Both the position numbers and the translations under genes were made by a program. This document shows, in pieces, positions 11,272 to 21,741 of a stretch of 64,000 nt of DNA. Source of the stretch: Methylococcus sp. (lineage in GTDB: Bacteria; Pseudomonadota; Gammaproteobacteria; Methylococcales; Methylococcaceae); the NCBI GenBank assembly GCA_028688525.1, contig JAQTYA010000006.1, forward strand, positions 1 to 64,000, written 5' to 3'. Every line of letters starts with the position of its first letter. The stretch's first letter is position 1. The notes beneath the pieces were generated by a model, which ran no database searches, had not been told where the DNA came from, and was given only the letters and a program-made list of their open reading frames with translations.

Positions 11272-12779
11272 GGCGCGGCTCCAGCCCGGCTGCCGCCGGC
11301 GAAAATTCCCAGCGAATCCCAGAGGTCGTCGACGCGGCGCCTGACCGCCGCATCCATGACAATGGGCTTGCCCCATTCGCGCAGGGTTTCACCCGGCCAC
11401 TTGTTGGTCGCATCGAACCCGGCCTTGGAACCCAAGCCCGACACGGGAGAGGCGAAGTCCAGGTAATCGATCGGGGTATTTTCGATCAGCGTCAGATCCC
11501 GCGCCGGGTCCATCCGCGTCGTCATCGCCCAGACCACGTCCTTCCAGTCGCGGGCGTTGACGTCGTCGTCGACCACGATGACGAACTTGGTGTACATGAA
11601 CTGCCGCAGGAACGACCAGACGCCGAACATCACCCGCTTGGCGTGGCCGGGATACTGCTTCTTCATGCTCACTACGGCAAGGCGGTAGGAGCAGCCCTCC
11701 GGCGGCAGATAGAAATCGACGATCTCGGGAAACTGCTTCTGCAGGATAGGCACGAATACCTCATTGAGCGCCACGCCCAATACAGCCGGTTCGTCGGGTG
11801 GACGGCCGGTATAGGTACTGTGATAGATAGGTGAATGCCTCTGGGTGATGCATTCGATGGTGAAGACCGGGAACGACTCCACCTCGTTGTAATAGCCAGT
11901 GTGATCGCCGAATGGCCCTTCCTGCGCCGTTTCACCCGGATAGAGAAAACCCTCCAGCACAATTTCGGCGCTAGCCGGTACCTGCAAGTCGCTCAGCAGA
12001 CACGGCGCCACTTCCGTCCTGGCCCCCCGTAATAATCCGGCGAATCCGTACTCGGACAGCGCGTCCGGCACCGGCGTGACGGCCCCCAGCACCGTAGCGG
12101 GATCGGCGCCCAGGGCCACGGCCACGGGAAACGGCTCGCCCGGACGGGCTTGCTGCCAATCGCGGAAATCCAGGGCCCCGCCCCGATGCGCCAGCCAGCG
12201 CATGATGGTCTTGTTGCGGTCTATCACCTGCTGGCGGTAGATCCCCAAATTCTGCCGCGGCTTGTTCGGCCCGCGAGTAATGACCAACGGCCAAGTGATC
12301 AGCGGCCCGGCGTCGCCCGGCCAGCAGGTTTGAATCGGGTAACTCCCCAAGTCCACTTCGCTGCCGCGCAGTACCTCCTGCTGGCAGGGCGCATTACGGA
12401 CCTCTTTCGGCGCCATGTTCAGGACCTGGCGGTACAGCGGCATCTTCTCGAAGGCATCCCGCATGCCTTTGGGCGGTTCCGGCTCCTTCAGCGAGGCCAG
12501 CAGCCGCCCAACCTCGCGCAAAGCCTCGACCGAGGTCTCGCCCATCCCCAACGCCACCCGCCGCGGCGTGCCGAACAGATTGCCCAACAAAGGGACCGAG
12601 GAACCCTTGGGGTGCTCGAACAGCAGGGCAGGCCCTTCCGCCTTCAGCGTGCGATCACAGATTTCCGTAACCTCGAGATGGGGGTCCACCGAGACGCCAA
12701 TGCGCCTCAACTCCCCGATACCCTCGAGCCGAGCGATGAAATCCCTCAAATCCCGGTATTTCATGCCGTCCCGAATCAT
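11268..12779 (-). CDS. ubiD: 4-hydroxy-3-polyprenylbenzoate decarboxylase
   Basis: [52 protein letters not shown], ~500 aa. Confidence 0.95.
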   Translation of the reverse strand: MIRDGMKYRDLRDFIARLEGIGELRRIGVSVDPHLEVTEICDRTLKAEGPALLFEHPKGSSVPLLGNLFGTPRRVALGMGETSVEALREVGRLLASLKEPEPPKGMRDAFEKMPLYRQVLNMAPKEVRNAPCQQEVLRGSEVDLGSYPIQTCWPGDAGPLITWPLVITRGPNKPRQNLGIYRQQVIDRNKTIMRWLAHRGGALDFRDWQQARPGEPFPVAVALGADPATVLGAVTPVPDALSEYGFAGLLRGARTEVAPCLLSDLQVPASAEIVLEGFLYPGETAQEGPFGDHTGYYNEVESFPVFTIECITQRHSPIYHSTYTGRPPDEPAVLGVALNEVFVPILQKQFPEIVDFYLPPEGCSYRLAVVSMKKQYPGHAKRVMFGVWSFLRQFMYTKFVIVVDDDVNARDWKDVVWAMTTRMDPARDLTLIENTPIDYLDFASPVSGLGSKAGFDATNKWPGETLREWGKPIVMDAAVRRRVDDLWDSLGIFAGGSRAGAAP

Positions 12780-12805
12780 ATCCGCTTAGCGAATACGGGA
12801 GACGG

Positions 12806-13051
12806 CTAAGCGAAGAAGCTCTTGACGCTGGTTTCGATCACCGCCCAGGGCAGAACGAAAGGCTTTTTCGTGATCGTGATGGCCAGGAGGTCGCCCTGGA
12901 ATTCGTAAACGCCGTCCACGCCATTGCCGCTGAAACGTCCGGCATTCTCATCGCCGGAAAACTCCATGCCTTTCGCGCGCGCCGCATTGTGCGCCTTTGC
13001 AACGAGAGTTTGGGGTTCGGAGGCAACCTTGATCTCGATTTTTTTGCTCAT
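12806..13051 (-). CDS. Small conserved hypothetical protein (possibly polyhydroxyalkanoic-acid-system-like fold)
   Basis: 81 aa ORF with good start and context; family call tentative. Confidence 0.5.
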   Translation of the reverse strand: MSKKIEIKVASEPQTLVAKAHNAARAKGMEFSGDENAGRFSGNGVDGVYEFQGDLLAITITKKPFVLPWAVIETSVKSFFA

Positions 13052-13240
13052 AATCCAATCAGCAGGGGGTAATCAACACGGGCCCGTATAGTAGCTAAAT
13101 TCGCTATGCGTGGCGATGCCACGCACTCCGGCAAGGAGGCTTCGGCACGGGTATAATTCACGCTGATATCCCATAAGAACTGCCCGGTAAGAGGGCGGCG
13201 TTTTCTCACCCTTGTCGTTGAGTCTTAGAAGAGGAAGCTC

Positions 13241-13921
13241 GTGCAACTGGAACACATCTTGAGGTCCTATGCGCGTTACGCGCCGGTCTACGATCACACG
13301 TTCGGCTGGCTGCTGAATTTCCGCGGCCGATCGCTCGCCGCTCACGTCACCAATCGCCACCCCGGCCGCATCCTGGAAGTAGGGGTCGGTACCGGCATCA
13401 GCCTTCAGTTCTACCGCAAGGAGCACCAGGTACACGGCATCGATGTTTCTCCTCACATGCTGGAGCGGGCCCGCAAGCGCGTACACCGCAAGAGCCTGAA
13501 CCATGTCGCCCACCTCGAAATCATGGACGCACGTGAAATGAACTTTCCGGACGGCCACTTCGACGCCGTCGTTGCCGCCTACGTGATGTCGGTCGTTCCC
13601 GAACCGCAACGCGTGTTGCGCGAAATCGAACGGGTGTGCAAACCCGGTGGCGACGTCATCATCGTCAACCACTTCGCGGCGGAAAAAGGGGCTCGCCGCA
13701 ACGTCGAAACCCTGCTGGCTCCGCTGTCCCACAAGCTAGGCTGGCGCCCCGATATGCCGATGGACGAGATCCTGGCCCATACTTCACTGCACGAAGTCCG
13801 GCGCCAGACCTTACCGCCCATGGGGCTGTTCACTTTGCTGCATCTCCGCAAAGCATCGCACGATTCCTCGGCTCAGCCCGTACCGGAACAAAGCGTGGGC
13901 GGTACGAAAGCGCAATGTTAG
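13241..13921 (+). CDS. Class I SAM-dependent methyltransferase, PmtA-like phosphatidylethanolamine N-methyltransferase type
   Basis: RYAPVYDHTFG, ILEVGVGTGISLQFY, GIDVSPHMLERARKR, VCKPGGDVIIVNHF. Confidence 0.8.
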   Translation: MQLEHILRSYARYAPVYDHTFGWLLNFRGRSLAAHVTNRHPGRILEVGVGTGISLQFYRKEHQVHGIDVSPHMLERARKRVHRKSLNHVAHLEIMDAREMNFPDGHFDAVVAAYVMSVVPEPQRVLREIERVCKPGGDVIIVNHFAAEKGARRNVETLLAPLSHKLGWRPDMPMDEILAHTSLHEVRRQTLPPMGLFTLLHLRKASHDSSAQPVPEQSVGGTKAQC

Positions 13922-13967
13922 AATCTCGCAAGCATCTTCACTGAAAGCACTCCGCCCGCCGCACGCC

Positions 13968-14705
13968 ATGCCCGACTCATCGCAGTCCCACGATACCCCT
14001 TTCGAACTCCGCGCGGGCTCTTTCAATTTGCCCGTACTGAAACTGATCAGCGACAGCCCGGACGCCATAGCCCAAACGCTGGCCGTCCGGGTGCAGCAGG
14101 CTCCTGATTTCTTCCGCCATGCACCGGTGATCCTCGATCTGCACGAACTGGCCGGGCGCGATCATGTGCCCGACTTCGACGCCCTGCTGCAGATCCTGCG
14201 CGCGAGCGGCCTGACCCCAGTCGGCGTCCGGGGCGGCAGCACCGAGCAGAACTCCGCCGCCGACGCCGCCGGTCTGGCCTTGCTGTCGGAGGGCAAGCAC
14301 CACGAAACTCACCACGCGGCACCCGCTCCGGCAGCGGAACCGCCGCGGCCGGCGCCGGAAGCGGTGCGCCTCGCCTATCCGGGCACGAAGATCGTCGACC
14401 AGCCGATCCGGTCGGGCCAGCGGATCTACGCGAATGAGGGCGACCTCGTCGTCATCGCCACGGTGAGCCCCGGCGCGGAACTGATGGCCGACGGCAACAT
14501 TCATGTTTACGGCTCCCTGCGTGGCCGCGCTATGGCCGGCGTCAAGGGGAATACCGACAGCCGGATCTTCTGTATGGATCTTCAGGCCGAGTTGATCGCT
14601 ATCGGCGGCCACTACAAGATCAGCGAAAACCTTGAAGGCTCCGTGCGCGGCAAGCCGGTGCAGATCATGCTCCGGGACAACGCTTTGATCATTCAGGATT
14701 TATGA
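13968..14705 (+). CDS. minC: Septum site-determining protein MinC
   Basis: C-terminal TKIVDQPIRSGQRIYANEGDLVVIATVSPGAELMADGNIHVYGSLRGRAMAG; upstream of minDE. Confidence 0.96.
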   Translation: MPDSSQSHDTPFELRAGSFNLPVLKLISDSPDAIAQTLAVRVQQAPDFFRHAPVILDLHELAGRDHVPDFDALLQILRASGLTPVGVRGGSTEQNSAADAAGLALLSEGKHHETHHAAPAPAAEPPRPAPEAVRLAYPGTKIVDQPIRSGQRIYANEGDLVVIATVSPGAELMADGNIHVYGSLRGRAMAGVKGNTDSRIFCMDLQAELIAIGGHYKISENLEGSVRGKPVQIMLRDNALIIQDL

Positions 14706-14746
14706 CGTTTGACCCGATTTTTTCACGAAATTAGGAGGATCAGGAT

Positions 14747-15556
14747 TTGGCCAGAATCATCGTTGTAACCTCGGGAAAAGGCGGGGTCGGAAAAACCACG
14801 ACCAGCGCTGCCTTTGCCACGGGGCTAGCGCTCAAAGGCTTCCGCACGGCGGTCATCGATTTCGACGTAGGTCTGCGCAATCTCGACCTCATCATGGGCT
14901 GCGAGCGCCGGGTGGTGTACGACTTCGTCAACGTCATCAACCAGGAAGCGACGCTCAACCAGGCCCTGATCCGCGACAAGCGCTGCGACAACCTGTTCAT
15001 ACTTCCCGCCTCACAGACTCGGGACAAAGACAGCCTGACCACGGACGGCGTCGAGCGGGTGCTCAACGAAATGGGCGAAACCTTCGACTACATCGTCTGC
15101 GACTCCCCTGCAGGCATCGAGCGGGGTGCGACTCTGGCCATGTACTTCGCCGACGACGCCATCGTGGTCACCAATCCCGAGGTTTCGTCGGTACGCGACT
15201 CCGACCGCATGCTGGGCATCCTCGCCAGCAAGTCGCGGCGGGCAGAATCCGGCGCAGAACCGATCAAAGAATACCTGCTGCTGACGCGCTACTCGCCCGA
15301 GCGCGCCAAGCTCGGCGAAATGCTCAGCGTCGACGACGTCCAGGAAATCTTGTCGCTGCACCTGCTCGGCGTCATTCCGGACTCCAAGGCCGTACTCAAC
15401 GCTTCCAACTCGGGCGCCCCGGTCATCCTGGACGAAAAAAGCGACGCCGGACAGGCGTATGACGACGCGGTGCGGCGCTATCTGGGCGAGGACGTCCCGC
15501 ACCGGTTCATCAACTTGGAAAAGAAAGGCTTCATGAGCCGGCTTTTCGGGGGCTAA
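14747..15556 (+). CDS. minD: Septum site-determining protein MinD
   Basis: IIVVTSGKGGVGKTTTSA, DFDVGLRNLDLIMGCERRVVYD; C-terminal amphipathic helix. Confidence 0.97.
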   Translation: MARIIVVTSGKGGVGKTTTSAAFATGLALKGFRTAVIDFDVGLRNLDLIMGCERRVVYDFVNVINQEATLNQALIRDKRCDNLFILPASQTRDKDSLTTDGVERVLNEMGETFDYIVCDSPAGIERGATLAMYFADDAIVVTNPEVSSVRDSDRMLGILASKSRRAESGAEPIKEYLLLTRYSPERAKLGEMLSVDDVQEILSLHLLGVIPDSKAVLNASNSGAPVILDEKSDAGQAYDDAVRRYLGEDVPHRFINLEKKGFMSRLFGG

Positions 15557-15560
15557 GACC

Positions 15561-15851
15561 ATGGGACTGCTGGACTATTTTCGCGGTACGAAGACCGATA
15601 GCGCTGCGGTGGCGAAGGAACGGCTGCAGATTCTCGTCGCTCACGAGCGGGCCGAACGCAACAAGCCGGACTATTTGCCGATGCTGCAGAAAGAGTTGCT
15701 CGAAGTCATACGCAAGTATGTCAATGTAGGCCAGGAAGCGATCACGGTGACCATGGAAAAGGACGACAACCGCGAGGTTCTCGAACTCAACGTAGTGCTC
15801 CCCGAGCCTCCCGACAGCCACGAACCAAGGGCGAAGCGAAAGCGAAGCTAA
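15561..15851 (+). CDS. minE: Cell division topological specificity factor MinE
   Basis: KERLQILVAHERAERNKPDYLPMLQKELLEVIRKYV. Confidence 0.97.
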   Translation: MGLLDYFRGTKTDSAAVAKERLQILVAHERAERNKPDYLPMLQKELLEVIRKYVNVGQEAITVTMEKDDNREVLELNVVLPEPPDSHEPRAKRKRS

Positions 15852-15896
15852 GCCGCACCCTACCGAACGCCCGACTTTCACAAGAGAGCTTTAAAG

Positions 15897-16112
15897 ATGC
15901 AAGATGAACTCCACACCACTGTTGGAAGCGCAGCGGGCAAAATCTGGCAATTCCTCGATCAGAACGGGGAAGCCAGCGCGTCCCGCCTCGCCGAAGAAAC
16001 CGGACTGGACAAGAACGAAGTGCAACGCGGTATCGGCTGGCTGGCGCGCGAGGGCAAGCTCGTTTCCGAAAAGCGCGGGCGCAACGAGTTTTTCCGATTG
16101 AACGCCGCCTAA
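15897..16112 (+). CDS. Winged helix-turn-helix small protein (DUF2582-like)
   Basis: AGKIWQFLDQNGEASASRLAEETGLDKNEVQRGIGWLAREGKL wHTH pattern. Confidence 0.75.
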   Translation: MQDELHTTVGSAAGKIWQFLDQNGEASASRLAEETGLDKNEVQRGIGWLAREGKLVSEKRGRNEFFRLNAA

Positions 16113-16173
16113 GAGCCGCCGACGCCGGAGCGGTGGCGGGTACTTAAGCCTAGCCGCCTGGCCGAATACCGCC

Positions 16174-16944
16174 ATGAAGATCGCTACCTGGAACGTAAAC
16201 TCCTTGCGGGTCAGACTGCCGCAAGTGCTCGACTGGCTCGCATCGGTACAGCCGGACGTCCTGGCCATGCAGGAAACCAAACTGACCGACGACGCGTTTC
16301 CGGTTGATGACATCCGCGCCGCCGGCTATTTCTCGGTCTATAGCGGCCAGAAGACTTACAACGGCGTAGCGGTATTCAGCAAGACACCGGCCGAACATGT
16401 GCAGACCGATCCCCCCAATCTGGACGACCCGCAGCGCCGCATCCTTGCGGTGACTGCCGGGCCGCTGCGCGTCATCAATCTGTACGTCCCCAACGGCAGC
16501 GAAGTGGGCTCGGATAAATACGCCTACAAGCTCGGCTGGCTGTCGAAAATCCGAGATTTCATCGCCTGCGAAATGGAGGCGCACCGCCATACCGTAGTGC
16601 TGGGCGACTTCAACATCGCGCCGGATGACCGCGACGTGCACGACCCTGTAGCCTGGCGCGAAAAGATCCTGTGCAGCACGCCCGAACGCGAGGCTTTCCG
16701 CGCCTTGGCAGGCTTAGGGCTGTCCGATCTGTTCCGCCGCTTCGAGCAGCCGGAGGGCAGCTTCTCCTGGTGGGACTACCGTGCCGCCGGCTTCCGCCGC
16801 AACCAGGGCCTCCGGATCGACCACATCCTCGCGTCCCCACAGCTCGCAGAGCACTGCACCGCCTGCACCATCGACAAAGCCCCCCGCAAGCTCGAGCGCC
16901 CTTCGGACCATGCCCCCGTCGTCGCCGAATTCGACGGCTTCTGA
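16174..16944 (+). CDS. xthA: Exodeoxyribonuclease III
   Basis: MKIATWNVNSLRVRLPQVLDWL, QETKLTD, GDFNIAPDDRDVHDP, LRIDHILAS, SDHAPV. Confidence 0.94.
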   Translation: MKIATWNVNSLRVRLPQVLDWLASVQPDVLAMQETKLTDDAFPVDDIRAAGYFSVYSGQKTYNGVAVFSKTPAEHVQTDPPNLDDPQRRILAVTAGPLRVINLYVPNGSEVGSDKYAYKLGWLSKIRDFIACEMEAHRHTVVLGDFNIAPDDRDVHDPVAWREKILCSTPEREAFRALAGLGLSDLFRRFEQPEGSFSWWDYRAAGFRRNQGLRIDHILASPQLAEHCTACTIDKAPRKLERPSDHAPVVAEFDGF

Positions 16945-17026
16945 AGTCTAGGTCTGCCACGGCTTAATTTTTACCGGTGTCTGTCGGATAATCGACCGAT
17001 TACCTCAAGCCTCAAGGAAAACCGCA

Positions 17027-18049
17027 ATGCACAAGATCACCCTCATCCCCGGCGACGGCATCGGCCCCTCCATCGTCGACGCTGCCGTCAAGGTCATCGA
17101 GGCCACCGGCGTCCAAGTCCAATGGGACGTCCAATCCGCCGGCATGGCGGCGGTCGAAAAATTCGGCAACCCGCTGCCGGAAGCCACGCTGGATTCTATC
17201 CGCGCCAACCGCATCTGCTTCAAGGGACCGCTCACCACCCCGGTCGGCGGCGGTTATCGCAGCGTTAATGTCACCTTGCGCCAAGCGTTCAACCTCTACG
17301 CCAATGTGCGGCCGGCTATCTCCTTCGAAGGCACAGACACCGCGTTCAGCGACGTCAATCTCGTCACCGTACGCGAGAACACCGAGGGGCTGTACGCCGG
17401 CATCGAACATTTCATCCAGGTCGACGCGGAAAAGATCGCGGCGGAAAGCATCGCGGTCGTCACCCGCAAGGGCTCCGAGCGCATCATCCGCTACGCCTTC
17501 GACTATGCCCGCCGGGCGCAGCGCAAGAAAATCACCCTGGTGCACAAGGCCAACATCCTCAAGTGCACTTCGGGCCTGTTCCTGGACATCGGGCGGGAAA
17601 TCGCCAAAGACTACCCGGACATCGAGTTCGACGACCGCATCGTCGACGCTTGCTCGATGCAAATGGTCATGCAGCCTCAGCGTTTCGACGTGCTGGTCAC
17701 TACTAATTTGTTCGGCGATATCCTGTCAGATCTGGCGGCGGGTCTGATCGGCGGTCTCGGGCTTACGGCAGGCGCCAACATCGGCACCGACGCCGCGCTG
17801 TTCGAAGCCGTGCACGGCAGCGCGCCAGACATCGCCGACAAGGGCATCGCCAATCCCACCGCCATGATCATGGCCGGCTCCATGATGCTGGAACACATCG
17901 GCGAACCGGACGCGGCGCGCCGGATCGAGCGCGCCGTGCGCGAAGTCATCAAGGACGGCCGCTCGGTCACGCCAGATCTGGCCAAAGCCTCGCCATGCGG
18001 CACGGCACAGATGGCCGAAGCCATCATCGAACGGCTGCACCAGGCGTAG
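17027..18049 (+). CDS. Isocitrate/isopropylmalate dehydrogenase family, NAD-dependent isocitrate dehydrogenase type
   Basis: ITLIPGDGIGPSIVDA, VRENTEGLYAGIEH, LTAGANIGTDAALFEAVHGSAPDIADKGIANPTAMI. Confidence 0.88.
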   Translation: MHKITLIPGDGIGPSIVDAAVKVIEATGVQVQWDVQSAGMAAVEKFGNPLPEATLDSIRANRICFKGPLTTPVGGGYRSVNVTLRQAFNLYANVRPAISFEGTDTAFSDVNLVTVRENTEGLYAGIEHFIQVDAEKIAAESIAVVTRKGSERIIRYAFDYARRAQRKKITLVHKANILKCTSGLFLDIGREIAKDYPDIEFDDRIVDACSMQMVMQPQRFDVLVTTNLFGDILSDLAAGLIGGLGLTAGANIGTDAALFEAVHGSAPDIADKGIANPTAMIMAGSMMLEHIGEPDAARRIERAVREVIKDGRSVTPDLAKASPCGTAQMAEAIIERLHQA

Positions 18050-18071
18050 CCAGAAACCTCATACTGGGGTT

Positions 18072-18887
18072 TCAACGCTGGCAGCGCGGGCAGTAATAGG
18101 TCGCGCGCTGCCCCAGCCGGACACAGCGGATCGGCTCGCCGCAAACCCGGCATGGCTGACCGGCACGGTCATAGACCCGTAATACCTGCTTGAAGTAGCC
18201 CGGCGCACCGGATTCGTTGACGAAATCCCGCAAGGTCGTGCCGCCCTGCTCGATGGATGCCGCCAGCACCTCGGCGATGCGCGCCCCCAGGTTACGGTAG
18301 CGAGCCAGGCTGATTTTTCCGGCCGGGCGCCCGGGGTGGATGCCGGCCAGGAATAAGGCTTCGTTGGCGTAGATATTGCCGACGCCGACCACGACATGGC
18401 TATCCATAATGAAGGACTTGACCGCCGTAACCCGTCCGGCAGCGAGGCGGTGCAGATGCGCTCCATCGAATTCACCCTCCAACGGTTCAGGACCGAGCTC
18501 TGCCAACAGTGGGTGCTGCTCCGGCGGTTCTTCGGTCCACAGCAAACAGCCGAATCGCCGCGGATCGTGGTAACGCAGGCAGATACCGCCTTCAAACACT
18601 AGATCGACGTGATCGTGCTTGCGCGGCGGAAGGCTCTGCTCGCAGATACTCAAACTCCCCGACATACCGAGATGGGCGATCAGGGTGCCTACTTCGAAAT
18701 CGAGCAGGAGGTACTTGCCGCGGCGGCGGACATCCAGCACCGCGCCGCCGACCAGTTTCTCCGCCAGATCAAAGGGGACCGGCCAGCGTAGCCTCGGCTC
18801 CCTCACCCTAACATCGACGATCCGCCGCCCCGTAATGTGGGGAGCGACGCCGCGGCGGGTAGTTTCGACTTCGGGCAGTTCAGGCAT
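18072..18887 (-). CDS. mutM: Formamidopyrimidine-DNA glycosylase
   Basis: [19 protein letters not shown]-terminal zinc finger [26 protein letters not shown]. Confidence 0.97.
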   Translation of the reverse strand: MPELPEVETTRRGVAPHITGRRIVDVRVREPRLRWPVPFDLAEKLVGGAVLDVRRRGKYLLLDFEVGTLIAHLGMSGSLSICEQSLPPRKHDHVDLVFEGGICLRYHDPRRFGCLLWTEEPPEQHPLLAELGPEPLEGEFDGAHLHRLAAGRVTAVKSFIMDSHVVVGVGNIYANEALFLAGIHPGRPAGKISLARYRNLGARIAEVLAASIEQGGTTLRDFVNESGAPGYFKQVLRVYDRAGQPCRVCGEPIRCVRLGQRATYYCPRCQR

Positions 18888-18893
18888 GGCGTC

Positions 18894-20087
18894 TCAAGGG
18901 TTTTTGCGGAAGGATTCGATCAGACCGGCGAATTCGCTCACGAAACCGGGGTGGCTTTCCAGGAATGCGGCACGGCCGCGGAAAAACGCCGCCCGCAGCG
19001 CCGGAACCTCCGCCGGTTCGACCCGGCTGCCGAAACCCTCCTCGCCGCGCTCGAACATCCGGTCCAACAGCCGATTGCCGAATTCGTAGTTGAAATGGCC
19101 GACGTCCTGCCACAACCGGGTCTGATAGTCGCGGATGGGCTCGAGCAGATCGGGGTCGTAGCCCTGGAAATCCCAGACCTCCACCCAGCGCCGCTCCGGG
19201 TCGGCGCTCCGCACGGCGCGCGCAACCGACAGCAGAGCCTCCCAGCGCAGATTGGCGAAGCCGCAGGCGATATCGGCCTCCGCCCGCAAGGCATGCACCG
19301 GATAGGCAACCAACCGGGTTTCGACGCCAGCGCGGACGAGACGGCCCACCAAGTCATGGAGGCCGGCAAGATCCTCCGGAACGCTTTTCTCCTCGGCCGG
19401 ATCAAAGTCCGGTGGGACCGCAGCGGCAGCTGGCCTGAGCAGGCAGGGTGCGTCCGGCTTCAGGTTGCCCAGGTAGCGGAAGAAATCGGCACGAAAACGG
19501 CGCTCCACGTCCTCCTCCTCGAAGCGGGTGTAATAAAACATGCCCTCCGCGGTATGAGTCGGCTTTTTGCGCTGGCCCATCACCGTCCGTATGGAAGCCT
19601 TGATGGCCTTGCCGGACAGCAGCAGTACCCCAGCGGGTAAATGCGCCATCTCCGCAAAAATCGTCCGGCAGTCGGCCGCCCGGAGCGGATGGCCGGGCTG
19701 GAAGCCGAGCACGACTCTTTTCGGCGCGGCATGCTCTAAGGCGAACCGCACGGAGCAATACACCCGCTCCCAGTCCGCACCCGCCAGGCCGAAGTTGTAG
19801 CCCCGCTCGTTCCGGTCGGGCCGAGTCAGGGCAGGATGCAGAGGATCGAAGCCGATTTCCGCATAGGAATTGCCGAACACCAGGGCCTCGGGGCGCTCGC
19901 GCCGGACGATCTGCGGCTTGACGTGGCGCTCGTAGCGCTTGAACTCCGGTTTGACCGCGTTGAAACCGGGGAGGCTCACTTCACGGTAGTACCAGAACGG
20001 ATCGACCAGACGGCAAAACCCCGCCACCGCGGCTAACACCGCGAGGACTCCAATCAGCACGGTCTTGAGGTAGGAACCGGCACTCAT
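18894..20087 (-). CDS. SGNH/AlgX-like putative O-acetylation partner protein (membrane-anchored)
   Basis: N-terminal signal/TM, 'ALVFGNSYAEIGFDP' SGNH-like block; directly downstream of MBOAT; start taken at MSAGSY. Confidence 0.6.
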   Translation of the reverse strand: MSAGSYLKTVLIGVLAVLAAVAGFCRLVDPFWYYREVSLPGFNAVKPEFKRYERHVKPQIVRRERPEALVFGNSYAEIGFDPLHPALTRPDRNERGYNFGLAGADWERVYCSVRFALEHAAPKRVVLGFQPGHPLRAADCRTIFAEMAHLPAGVLLLSGKAIKASIRTVMGQRKKPTHTAEGMFYYTRFEEEDVERRFRADFFRYLGNLKPDAPCLLRPAAAAVPPDFDPAEEKSVPEDLAGLHDLVGRLVRAGVETRLVAYPVHALRAEADIACGFANLRWEALLSVARAVRSADPERRWVEVWDFQGYDPDLLEPIRDYQTRLWQDVGHFNYEFGNRLLDRMFERGEEGFGSRVEPAEVPALRAAFFRGRAAFLESHPGFVSEFAGLIESFRKNP

Positions 20088-20089
20088 CT

Positions 20090-21637
20090 TCAAAACTGGA
20101 AATAGATGAACTCGCTCAATTCCGAAATCGAGCACACGGCAACCACGCCTATCCCGATGGCCAGGAGCGCCCAGGTCACGCTTGGCCGCCATTGCCAGAA
20201 TCGCGATTCGGATAGATCGCCCACAGACGCGTTCAGGCTAGGCTGGAAGCGGGCGAAAATTTGGTTGGTGTTGGGCATGGCGATACAGACCAGCGCCAGT
20301 GCAGCAATCCACAGCACCGGCCCTGCGCCATGCAGCAGCGGAGAGGCGCTGAACCTCCAGCCATCTGCCGCCAGGCGTGCGCCGAACGCGCCGTTTTCCA
20401 GCGAGGCCGGCAAGGCCAGCCCGTTCAAGCCCAGCATGCCGTGCACAATCCCGGCGGCGGTCGCCAGGCTGTCGGCACGGAATAGCACCCAGCCGAACAC
20501 TACGGCGGCAAAGGTGAGACTCCGTGCCGCAATGCGGCCTGGGCCGGAAACGGGGTCGGCGCCCCATCCCAACCGGATTCGCAGAGCGCGCCAGCCATGG
20601 TTGAGGACGAGGTAGGCACCGTGCAGCGCACCCCAGGCGACAAAGGTCCAGTTGGCTCCGTGCCAGAGTCCGCCCAGCAACATGGTCAGGAACAAGTTCA
20701 AGCTGTGGCGCCACGCAGTGCAACGGTTGCCGCCTAGAGGGATGTAGAGGTAGTCGCGCAGGAAACGGGACAGCGTCATGTGCCAGCGCCGCCAGAAATC
20801 GGCGATGTCCGCCGCCTTATAGGGCGAATCGAAATTGACGGGTAAGCGGATGCCGAACAGCTGCGACAGCCCGATCGCCATATCGGAATAGCCGGAAAAG
20901 TCGAAATAAAGCTGGAAGGTGTAGGCGAGGGCGCCGATCCAGCTTTCCAGGAACATCGGCGGCTGGCCCTGGGCGGAGGCGAACAAGTCCTGCGCATAGG
21001 GTGCAATGCCGTCGGCCAGTACGGTTTTCTTGAACAAACCGAACAGGAACAAGGTGAAACCCGCGGCAAAGTCTTCCGCGACCCGGCGATCCTCTCGGCA
21101 CCGGGCGAACTGCGGCATCATCTCGCCGTGATGCAGGATGGGGCCGGCGATCAGATGGGGAAAATAGGTCACGAACAGAAGATACGGCGCGAAACGGTAT
21201 TCCCGCGCGCGGCCCCGGTAAGCATCGACCAGATAGGCGATCTGGGTAAAGCTGAAGAAAGAAATGCCCAAGGGCAGCGCGATCTCTTCCAGGCTCCAAT
21301 GCATACCGGCCAGATCGTTCGCGGCGCGGACGAAGAAATTGGCATATTTGTAGTAGCCCAGCAGGGCGAGGTCGGCGGCGACGGCCCCGGCCAGCATCCA
21401 GCGGCGCGCTGCGGAACCTTCCGGCGTCAAGCTAATCCGGTAGCCAGCGGCGAAATTGAAGCCGATCGAAGCCAGCAGCAGCAAGACGTAAGCGAGATTC
21501 CACCAGCCGTAAAAGAATAAAGAAACCAGCCCTAGCCAGGCGATCGCAAAATCCCGGCGATACCGTATCAGGCCGTAGAAGCCCGCAAGTGCGGCAGGCA
21601 GGTATAGAAACAGGAATTCGTAGGAGTTGAAGAGCAT
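20090..21637 (-). CDS. MBOAT family O-acyltransferase (AlgI-like)
   Basis: MLFNSYEFLFLYLPAAL, YFPHLIAGPILHH, YFDFSGYSDMAIGLSQLFGI, FWRRWHMTLSRFLRDYLYIPLGG, GGLWHGANWTFVAWG. Confidence 0.93.
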   Translation of the reverse strand: MLFNSYEFLFLYLPAALAGFYGLIRYRRDFAIAWLGLVSLFFYGWWNLAYVLLLLASIGFNFAAGYRISLTPEGSAARRWMLAGAVAADLALLGYYKYANFFVRAANDLAGMHWSLEEIALPLGISFFSFTQIAYLVDAYRGRAREYRFAPYLLFVTYFPHLIAGPILHHGEMMPQFARCREDRRVAEDFAAGFTLFLFGLFKKTVLADGIAPYAQDLFASAQGQPPMFLESWIGALAYTFQLYFDFSGYSDMAIGLSQLFGIRLPVNFDSPYKAADIADFWRRWHMTLSRFLRDYLYIPLGGNRCTAWRHSLNLFLTMLLGGLWHGANWTFVAWGALHGAYLVLNHGWRALRIRLGWGADPVSGPGRIAARSLTFAAVVFGWVLFRADSLATAAGIVHGMLGLNGLALPASLENGAFGARLAADGWRFSASPLLHGAGPVLWIAALALVCIAMPNTNQIFARFQPSLNASVGDLSESRFWQWRPSVTWALLAIGIGVVAVCSISELSEFIYFQF

Positions 21638-21696
21638 CGGACCGGCGCTAACGGTAGGCGACCGTGGCGGAACCGGTCCAAAAAAGCGTTCGCCCC

Positions 21697-21735
21697 AAAA
21701 AGGCGCAGCGGCCTGCTTCGGCGGAAGGAGGCCGC
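21697..21735 (-). terminator. Rho-independent terminator for the minus-strand DUF4340/Gld-like ABC operon
   Basis: Arms 21708-21719 gcggcctgcttc / 21724-21735 gaaggaggccgc (11 of 12 paired, loop ggcg), followed on the minus strand by T5 (A5 at 21697-21701). Confidence 0.75.
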
Positions 21736-21741
21736 CCCGGG

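Noticed and set aside
18051-18073. GAAACC...GGTTTC inverted repeat between icd and mutM as a terminator
   Set aside because: Only 6 bp arms with no T-tract; insufficient support.
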